NCBI GenBank assembly: GCA_023443925.1
Contig: JAEZSL010000139.1
Coordinates: forward strand, 1 to 7,340
DNA length: 7,340 bases
Origin: Bacillota bacterium
GTDB taxonomy: Bacteria > Bacillota_A > Clostridia > Lachnospirales > Lachnospiraceae
Reading direction: 5' to 3'
Shown here: piece after piece, positions 1 to 5,093 of the stretch
Layout of the letters: every line of letters begins with the position of its first letter
How positions within the stretch are numbered: position 1 is the first letter of the stretch
Made by a program: the position numbers and the translations under genes
Notes under the pieces: model-generated
Seen by the model: only the letters and a program-made list of their open reading frames with translations
Databases searched by the model: none
Told to the model about the DNA's origin: nothing

Positions 1-25
1 AGATCCACGTATTCAGCTGAATTGA
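1..25 (+). CDS. oppB: OppB peptide ABC transporter permease, C-terminal tail only (partial)
   Basis: Reading from base 2, the sequence encodes Asp-Pro-Arg-Ile-Gln-Leu-Asn followed by TGA at 23-25. A terminal Asp-Pro-Arg-(Ile/Val) segment is the usual end of OppB/DppB permeases, and oppB is the expected gene directly before oppC. Only seven codons are visible, so the identity rests on this short motif plus context. The family role is to be one of the two membrane subunits forming the peptide channel with OppC. The rest of the gene and the operon promoter lie upstream of the window. Confidence 0.75.
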
Positions 26-30
26 GGAGG
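24..30 (+). promoter_or_regulatory. Shine-Dalgarno site of oppC overlapping the oppB stop codon
   Basis: GAGGAGG lies 8 bases before the oppC ATG at 39 and shares two bases with the presumed oppB TGA (23-25). A strong site placed on the upstream stop codon supports ATG 39 as the start. It suggests translational coupling, so that OppB and OppC are made in matched amounts; the coupling is inference. Confidence 0.8.
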
Positions 31-38
31 AACATATT

Positions 39-1079
39 ATGAAAAAAAATGTATTCAGTTTTCAGTTGAAGGTGGACGATTTTCTGCCTGCTACTGATGA
101 TGAAAAGCTAAGCCTGGTGCAGATGCGCCCCAGCGTCAGCTTTTTTAAAGATGCATTAAACCGTTTAAAGAAAAACAAAGTGGCTATGGTGAGCCTGACT
201 GTAATCGTTATTATTATGATTCTGGCGTTTATCGTACCTAACTTTTATCCTTATAAATATGACCAGCAGATTCAGGGGTCCGAGTATTTAAAACCCATGA
301 CTCATTCTGCACAGGAACTAGCCCGTATCGATGCAGGAGAAAAAGTATTTCCCCACATTCTGGGTACGGATAATTTAGGACGTGATTATGCAGTCCGTGT
401 TATGGTAGGCGGCCGTATTTCGCTGCTTGTCGGTTTAATTGCTTCCGGCATCATTCTTATCATTGGTTCCACTTTTGGAGCTATTTCCGGCTATTTCGGC
501 GGCTGGACCGACCTTATTATGATGCGTGTAGCAGATATTGTTTATACGGTACCGGATATTCTATTAATTGTTTTAATATCCTTTGCAATCAAAGATCCCA
601 TGGAGGCACTTGCCCTGAAGCCAGGTTTTCACTGGATACAGGTTATCGGTGTCAATCTTATCAGTATATTTTTAGTGTTTGCTCTTTTATACTGGGTAGG
701 TATGGCTCGTATCGTCAGAAGCCAGATTCTTACCTTAAAACAGAGCGAATATGTAACAGCGGCGAAAGCACTGGGTGCTTCTAACGGCAGAATAATCCGC
801 AAGCACCTTCTGACAAACTGTATTGGTACCCTGATCGTTACCACTACTTTGCAGATTCCGTCATCCATTTTTACAGAAAGCTTCTTAAGCTTCCTTGGAC
901 TTGGTGTAGCCATCCCGCTGCCTTCACTGGGCTCTTTAGCCAGTGATGCCGTTAACGGTTTGAATTCTTATCCATATTTACTTTTAGCACCGGCTATTCT
1001 GATCAGTCTTATCATTTTAAGTTTTAACTTGTTTGGTGACGGACTAAGAGATGCCTTTGACCCTAAAATGAAGAGCTGA
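39..1079 (+). CDS. oppC: OppC oligopeptide ABC transporter permease
   Basis: This is a 346-residue inner-membrane permease that pairs with OppB to form the peptide translocation channel. A cytoplasmic N-terminal stretch of about 48 residues leads into TM1 (about 49-69), matching the OppC N-terminal domain. An extracytoplasmic segment then ends in the family signature His-Ile-Leu-Gly-Thr-Asp-Asn-Leu-Gly-Arg-Asp (106-116). Further membrane segments fall near 124-148, 162-184, 203-223, 262-290 and 312-332. The EAA coupling loop, which contacts the ATPases, is at about 237-260 (Tyr-Val-Thr-Ala-Ala-Lys-Ala-Leu-Gly-Ala). Its usual closing Leu-Pro is Leu-Thr here (258-259). A roughly 20-residue extracytoplasmic loop between the third and fourth segments (about 185-204) is longer than in the shorter OppC/DppC proteins. 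The start is set by GAGGAGG 8 bases upstream. DppC or another peptide/nickel-family permease is the alternative; substrate class cannot be read from this subunit. Confidence 0.93.
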   Translation: MKKNVFSFQLKVDDFLPATDDEKLSLVQMRPSVSFFKDALNRLKKNKVAMVSLTVIVIIMILAFIVPNFYPYKYDQQIQGSEYLKPMTHSAQELARIDAGEKVFPHILGTDNLGRDYAVRVMVGGRISLLVGLIASGIILIIGSTFGAISGYFGGWTDLIMMRVADIVYTVPDILLIVLISFAIKDPMEALALKPGFHWIQVIGVNLISIFLVFALLYWVGMARIVRSQILTLKQSEYVTAAKALGASNGRIIRKHLLTNCIGTLIVTTTLQIPSSIFTESFLSFLGLGVAIPLPSLGSLASDAVNGLNSYPYLLLAPAILISLIILSFNLFGDGLRDAFDPKMKS

Positions 1080-1101
1080 TAAATGGAGAGGAGTAATTTA
1101 T

Positions 1102-2100
1102 ATGAGTGAATATTTAGTAGATATACAAAACGAGCGCCTCTCATTCTTCACCCCTGCCGGTGAAGTAAAGTCGCTCAATGATGTTTCGCTGTCAGTACGT
1201 GAAGGCGAAGTACTGGGTATAGTAGGAGAGAGCGGTTCCGGAAAATCCGTAACTGCCTACAGCCTTATGGGCTTAACTGCACATCCAGGCCGCATGATCG
1301 GTGGAGATATATTTTTTAACGGTCATCATGTCAATAAGATGACAGAGCGCGAAATGCGTAAAATTAGAGGTAATGAGGTTTCGATTATCTTCCAGGACCC
1401 CATGACAAGCCTTAATCCCGTTTATACAGTCGGTAATCAGATTATGGAGGCAATTCTCCTTCATACCGATAAGAATAAGAAACAGGCCCACGAGCGTGCC
1501 AGAGAGCTTCTGCAGCTTGTTGGTATCAATGAACCCGAAAAGCGGCTGAAACAGCATCCCCATGAACTCTCCGGTGGTATGCGCCAGCGTGTTATGATTG
1601 CCATGGCATTAGCCTGCGAACCAAAGCTGCTTATCGCCGATGAGCCGACAACAGCGCTTGATGTTACCATCCAGGCACAGATTCTGGAACTTATGACGGA
1701 ACTAAAGCAAAAGCTTGGTATGGCGATTATATTAATTACCCATGATCTCGGTGTGGTTGCCGGTATGTGTGACCGTATTGCTGTAATGTATGCAGGCAAA
1801 GTAGTAGAGACCGGTACGGCAGATGATATTTTCTATCGCCCGTCTCATGAATATACAAAAGGTCTTCTTCTAAGTGTTCCTAACATTAATGATGATGAGC
1901 ACAAGAAACTGGTTCCCATCGAAGGACAGCCAGTGGATATGTTGAATCCGCCGGCCGGATGTCCATTTGCACCCCGCTGCAAATCCTGCATGAAAATTTG
2001 CCTTCGTACCATGCCTGAGTACACTTCTCTGGGTGACGACCATTACAGCGCATGCTGGCTTTTAGACAAGGCGAAATTTGAAAAGGAGGCGCAGGTCTGA
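1102..2100 (+). CDS. oppD: OppD oligopeptide ABC transporter ATP-binding protein
   Basis: This 332-residue cytoplasmic ATPase, one of two that energise peptide import, presumably pairs with OppF. All catalytic motifs are intact: Walker A GESGSGKS (42-49), Q-loop Gln98, signature LSGGM (156-160), Walker B ending Asp180 with catalytic Glu181, D-loop TALD (184-187) and switch His214. The C-terminal oligopeptide/dipeptide transporter domain contains the Asn-Pro-Pro-Ala-Gly-Cys segment. It has cysteines at 287, 293, 300 and 318 (C-X5-C-X6-C-X17-C), the arrangement known to hold a [4Fe-4S] cluster in DppD-type proteins; Cys296 is an extra cysteine. The ATG lies 22 bases after the oppC stop behind GGAGAGGAG (1085-1093). 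Its last base overlaps the oppF start. DppD is the alternative name; peptide preference is unknown. Confidence 0.95.
   Translation: MSEYLVDIQNERLSFFTPAGEVKSLNDVSLSVREGEVLGIVGESGSGKSVTAYSLMGLTAHPGRMIGGDIFFNGHHVNKMTEREMRKIRGNEVSIIFQDPMTSLNPVYTVGNQIMEAILLHTDKNKKQAHERARELLQLVGINEPEKRLKQHPHELSGGMRQRVMIAMALACEPKLLIADEPTTALDVTIQAQILELMTELKQKLGMAIILITHDLGVVAGMCDRIAVMYAGKVVETGTADDIFYRPSHEYTKGLLLSVPNINDDEHKKLVPIEGQPVDMLNPPAGCPFAPRCKSCMKICLRTMPEYTSLGDDHYSACWLLDKAKFEKEAQV
2083..2089 (+). promoter_or_regulatory. Shine-Dalgarno site of oppF inside the end of oppD
   Basis: AAGGAGG lies within the last codons of oppD, 10 bases before the oppF ATG at 2100. The stop and start share one base (TGATG, 2098-2102). 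This supports ATG 2100 as the start and suggests stop-start translational coupling of the two ATPase subunits. Confidence 0.8.
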
Positions 2101-3077
2101 TGGAAAATAAAAAACTAGTCGAAGTAGAGCACTTAAAACAGTACTTCCCGGTACATGGGGGAGGCTATTTTGATAAAAAAGTCGTAAAAGCTGTCGATGA
2201 CGTATCTTTCTTTGTTAACAAAGGAGAAACGCTGGGCCTGGTAGGTGAGTCCGGATGCGGCAAGACTACTACCGGACGTACACTGCTTCGTCTTCATGAG
2301 CCTACCGGTGGTAAGATTATTTACGATGGAAAAGATATTACACATGCTAATATGCTGCCTTACCGCAGAAAAATGCAGATCGTATTTCAGGATCCCTATG
2401 CCAGCCTTGATCCTCGTATGACAGTAGGCGACATAGTAGGTGAGGCTATTGATATACACAAGCTTGCGGCGAATCAAAAAGAACGCCGTGACCGTATTGT
2501 TGAACTGTTGAGTCTGGTTGGACTGAATACCGAACACGCCAACCGTTATCCTCATGAGTTTTCCGGCGGACAGCGCCAACGTGTCGGCATAGCCCGCGCC
2601 CTGGCCGTAAACCCGGAATTTATCGTATGCGATGAACCTATTTCGGCTTTGGATGTATCCATTCAGGCCCAGGTAGTTAATATGTTTGAGGAACTTCAGG
2701 AGAGAATGGGACTTACTTATCTGTTTATCTCCCATAACTTAAGTGTTGTAAAGCATATTTCCAGCCGTATCGGTGTAATGTATCTTGGTAAACTGGTTGA
2801 ACTTGCCGACAGTATAGAGTTAACAACACATAGTGTTCATCCTTATACACGTAGTTTAATTTCAGCGATACCCGTGGCGGATCCGGTAGTTTCCCGTGAT
2901 TCCAAACGAATTGTTTTAAAAGGGGATGTTCCCAGCCCTGTAAATCCGCCTTCCGGATGCCGTTTCCGTACCCGTTGTCCTTATGCCGACGAACAGTGTG
3001 CTGCAAAAGAACCGGAGTGGAGAGAAGTTTCCGCCGGACATTATGCTGCCTGCCATCATCTGGACCGTGTAAAATAA
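2100..3077 (+). CDS. oppF: OppF oligopeptide ABC transporter ATP-binding protein
   Basis: This 325-residue cytoplasmic ATPase is the second nucleotide-binding subunit of the importer. Visible motifs are Walker A GESGCGKT (49-56), Q-loop Gln97, signature FSGGQ (154-158), Walker B ending Asp178 with catalytic Glu179, D-loop SALD (182-185) and switch His212. The residue after the switch histidine is Asn213, where most relatives, including the neighbouring OppD, have Asp. The N-terminal Leu-Lys-Gln-Tyr-Phe-Pro-Val segment (12-18) is typical of OppF/DppF. The C-terminal domain has Asn-Pro-Pro-Ser-Gly-Cys and cysteines 287, 293, 300 and 318, the same numbers and spacing as in OppD, so a [4Fe-4S] cluster is plausible here too. 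The start codon overlaps the oppD stop by one base. A 79-base gap with an inverted repeat separates it from oppA. Confidence 0.95.
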   Translation: MENKKLVEVEHLKQYFPVHGGGYFDKKVVKAVDDVSFFVNKGETLGLVGESGCGKTTTGRTLLRLHEPTGGKIIYDGKDITHANMLPYRRKMQIVFQDPYASLDPRMTVGDIVGEAIDIHKLAANQKERRDRIVELLSLVGLNTEHANRYPHEFSGGQRQRVGIARALAVNPEFIVCDEPISALDVSIQAQVVNMFEELQERMGLTYLFISHNLSVVKHISSRIGVMYLGKLVELADSIELTTHSVHPYTRSLISAIPVADPVVSRDSKRIVLKGDVPSPVNPPSGCRFRTRCPYADEQCAAKEPEWREVSAGHYAACHHLDRVK

Positions 3078-3098
3078 CGGTTAATTAATTCGCCCAAT

Positions 3099-3123
3099 TT
3101 CACCGCAAATATAATGCGGTGAA
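3099..3123 (+). promoter_or_regulatory. Inverted repeat with internal TATAAT upstream of oppA (hairpin, operator or promoter)
   Basis: TTCACCGCA (3099-3107) and TGCGGTGAA (3115-3123) are perfect 9-bp arms around a 7-base AT-only centre. Two further A-T pairs form outside if one T is bulged (3096-3097 with 3124-3125). No T-run follows, so it is not a standard intrinsic terminator. The centre and first base of the right arm read TATAAT (3110-3115), a consensus -10, but no good -35 is visible at 16-18 bases. It could be an mRNA processing or stability hairpin separating oppA levels from oppBCDF, or an operator over an oppA promoter. The repeat is seen; the role is inferred. Confidence 0.6.
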
Positions 3124-3142
3124 TTGTATATAACCTAAAAAT

Positions 3143-3150
3143 AAGGAGGG
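3143..3150 (+). promoter_or_regulatory. Shine-Dalgarno site of oppA
   Basis: AAGGAGGG lies 6 bases before the ATG at 3157. It is a near-complete match to the 16S rRNA tail and one of the strongest sites in the window. It fixes the start so that the protein begins with a proper lipoprotein signal peptide, and it fits high synthesis of a binding protein. Confidence 0.85.
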
Positions 3151-3156
3151 AAATTT

Positions 3157-4851
3157 ATGAAAAGAAAAATATCATTTTTCTTAGTACTAGTTATGCTGCT
3201 TACCATGGTACTTGGTGCCTGCGGTAAAAAAGAAAGCCCCAGCAGCGACGACGGTAGCAACACCGGCAATACCGGCAGCAATACCGAAGCAACTACTGAT
3301 AATACCACATCCACCGGTGGAGAAAAACAGCTGATTGCTCAAATCGGTCCTAACCCTGAAACGATTGACCCTGCACTGAACAGTGCCGTTGATGGTGGTA
3401 ACATGCTTTTATTTGCATTTGATACTCTGTTAGCCATTGACAAAGATAACAAGGTTATTCCCGGTGCTGCAGAATCCTATGAAGTAAGCGATGATGGTCT
3501 TAAATGGACTTTCCACTTACGCAGCGGTCTGAAATGGTCCGATGGTTCTCCTTTAACAGCAAAAGATTTCGTATACAGCTGGAAACGTGTTGCAGATCCT
3601 AATACCGCAGCACCTTACGGTGAAACAGTTCTTGGTATGGTTAAAGGCTTTGAAGAAGCTGCAGCCGGCAATCCGGATGCATTAGGTTTAACAGCACCTG
3701 ATGATACAACTTTTGTAGTTGAACTTTCACATCCTTGCGGTTATTTTGACAAGCTTGCTGCTTTTGGTGTACTTAGTCCGGTTAACCAGGCAACAATCGA
3801 AGCAAATGGTGATGCATGGGCAACAAAACCTGAAACTTACATCTGTAACGGACCTTTCTATGTTAGTGAATGGGTACCCAGCTCTTACATTACATTCACA
3901 AAGAACCCTAACTACTGGGATGCAGCATCCATTAAACTGGATTCCATTAAACTGCTTCTGATCGAAGATCCCAATGCAGCTTATGCCGCTTACCAGAGTG
4001 GTGAAACCATGATGATTAAGAGTGTTCCTACTGCTGAGATTCCTGCTCTGCAGGGTAAACCTGATTTCTTTATTTCTCCGAACTTAGGAACTTACTATCT
4101 TGACCTTAACAACACCCTTCCTCAGTTCTCTGATGCTAAAGTACGTCAGGCTTTAAGTCTTGCGATTGACAGAAAATATGTTGCTGAAACCTTAATGCAG
4201 GGAACCTACACGGCAGCTTCTAACTTTGTTGGAACCGGTGTTGCCGATTGGGATGGAAGCAACTTTATGGATAATGCAAACGGTGGTAAACCTTATATTA
4301 ATAACGATGACTTTGCAGGAAATCTTGAAAAAGCAAAACAGTTACTTGCTGAAGCAGGATATCCGGGCGGCAAAGACTTCCCTGTAATCAATTATTCCAT
4401 TAATGATGCAGGTTACCACAAAGTTGTTGCACAGTATCTGCAGTCTGCTTGGAAAGAACTTGGCATTACTGTTAATGTTAACGTAGTTGAATGGGCTTCC
4501 TTCACTCCGATGCGTCGTGCAGGTGATTACGAAGCAAGCCGTGATGGTTGGTTATTTGACTATAATGATCCTTGCAATATGTTAGAACTTATGGTTAGCA
4601 CCAACGGTAACAACAACGCAAAATATAATAATCCTGAATTTGATAAATTAATGGATAAAGCAGCTGCTGAAACGGATCCTAAGACTCGTTTTGATATACT
4701 GCACCAGGCAGAAGATCTTATTATGCAAGATGCTGCAGTTATACCTGTAGCATATTACAATGACTTCTATCTGCAGAACGAAAAGATTACCGGTTCATGG
4801 CATTCTCCTTATGGATACTGGTACTTCCAGTATGCTGATGTTGCGGAATAA
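3157..4851 (+). CDS. oppA: OppA oligopeptide-binding lipoprotein
   Basis: This 564-residue extracytoplasmic solute-binding protein belongs to family 5 (SBP_bac_5). It captures peptides and delivers them to OppBC. The N-terminus is a lipoprotein signal: basic MKRK, a hydrophobic core (about 5-18) and lipobox Leu19-Gly-Ala-Cys22, so Cys22 should be lipidated and anchored in the membrane. Residues 25-56 are a flexible Ser/Asn/Thr/Gly/Asp linker. The folded domain begins near 58 and shows the family hallmark Trp127-Ser-Asp-Gly-Ser-Pro-Leu-Thr-Ala-Lys-Asp-Phe-Val-Tyr-Ser-Trp142. Asn-Gly-Pro-Phe (231-234), the lobe-crossing segment near 327-340 (Lys-Val-Arg-Gln-Ala-Leu-Ser) and Gly464-Trp-Leu-Phe-Asp-Tyr-Asn-Asp-Pro472 follow. 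Length is normal for OppA. Most arginines are CGT, in keeping with good expression. It is the last gene of the operon, followed by a terminator. The ligand could be general oligopeptides or a specific signalling peptide; the sequence does not decide. Confidence 0.93.
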   Translation: MKRKISFFLVLVMLLTMVLGACGKKESPSSDDGSNTGNTGSNTEATTDNTTSTGGEKQLIAQIGPNPETIDPALNSAVDGGNMLLFAFDTLLAIDKDNKVIPGAAESYEVSDDGLKWTFHLRSGLKWSDGSPLTAKDFVYSWKRVADPNTAAPYGETVLGMVKGFEEAAAGNPDALGLTAPDDTTFVVELSHPCGYFDKLAAFGVLSPVNQATIEANGDAWATKPETYICNGPFYVSEWVPSSYITFTKNPNYWDAASIKLDSIKLLLIEDPNAAYAAYQSGETMMIKSVPTAEIPALQGKPDFFISPNLGTYYLDLNNTLPQFSDAKVRQALSLAIDRKYVAETLMQGTYTAASNFVGTGVADWDGSNFMDNANGGKPYINNDDFAGNLEKAKQLLAEAGYPGGKDFPVINYSINDAGYHKVVAQYLQSAWKELGITVNVNVVEWASFTPMRRAGDYEASRDGWLFDYNDPCNMLELMVSTNGNNNAKYNNPEFDKLMDKAAAETDPKTRFDILHQAEDLIMQDAAVIPVAYYNDFYLQNEKITGSWHSPYGYWYFQYADVAE

Positions 4852-4888
4852 TTTTCATAAATAAATCCGCTTTATCTGCAGGGACTCT

Positions 4889-4904
4889 TATCTGAAAACA
4901 GATA
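4889..4904 (+). repeat. Small perfect hairpin downstream of oppA
   Basis: TATCTG (4889-4894) and CAGATA (4899-4904) pair perfectly around an AAAA loop, 37 bases after the oppA stop. No T-run follows, so it is not a terminator by itself. It would sit in the 3' untranslated region of the opp transcript just before the main terminator. It could shield the message end, or be chance; a 6-bp stem is weak evidence. Confidence 0.35.
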
Positions 4905-4931
4905 TCAGTATGATGGACCTATATATTAAAT

Positions 4932-4988
4932 AAAAGAGAGCTGATAGTTCGGGGCCTTTTACAGGCAGAATTATCAACTCTCTTTTTT
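4932..4988 (+). terminator. Intrinsic terminator between opp and the ATPase gene, probably bidirectional
   Basis: The left arm 4932-4949 pairs with 4969-4986 through AAAAGAGAG against CTCTCTTTT, one C-A mismatch (4941/4977), TGATA against TATCA, one G-T pair (4947/4971), then TT against AA. An inner 4-bp stem GCCT/AGGC (4954-4957 and 4963-4966) closes over a 5-base loop. Six T bases (4983-4988) follow on the + strand. On the - strand the complement of 4926-4935 reads TTTTATTTAA. It is placed about 80 bases after oppA and about 107 bases after the convergent ATPase stop, so it can end both transcripts. Confidence 0.85.
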
Positions 4989-5093
4989 CAGTTAGGATTC
5001 GGGAATAAAAGGTCCCTCAACGTATATTTTATGAATTAAATTGGCCTTTAGAGATTCGTATTATATTAGTGTATAGAATACTGCAACTTTATG

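Noticed and set aside
2133..2735. A 200-codon - strand open frame opposite oppF.
   Set aside because: It is antisense to the intact oppF catalytic motifs, and the encoded peptide looks like no recognisable protein. It is a shadow of a conserved gene.
3078..3156. A riboswitch or T-box leader before oppA.
   Set aside because: The gap is only 79 bases, shows one simple hairpin and no recognisable aptamer or terminator/antiterminator pair.
3719..3961. An 80-codon + strand open frame inside oppA.
   Set aside because: It is out of frame within the conserved oppA domain, with no ribosome site of its own.
4915..5015. GGACCT (4915-4920) and AGGTCC (5010-5015) as an outer inverted repeat enclosing the terminator.
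   Set aside because: Only six base pairs over a nearly 90-base separation is expected by chance, and there is no sign of a mobile element or target-site duplication around it.
5052..5086. A - strand promoter (TATAAT complement at 5060-5065, TTGCAG complement at 5081-5086) that could drive a roughly 120-base RNA ending at the intergenic terminator.
   Set aside because: The spacing is 15 bases, the -35 is poor, and the region is AT-rich enough to give TATAAT by chance. No RNA structure other than the terminator supports a small RNA gene.
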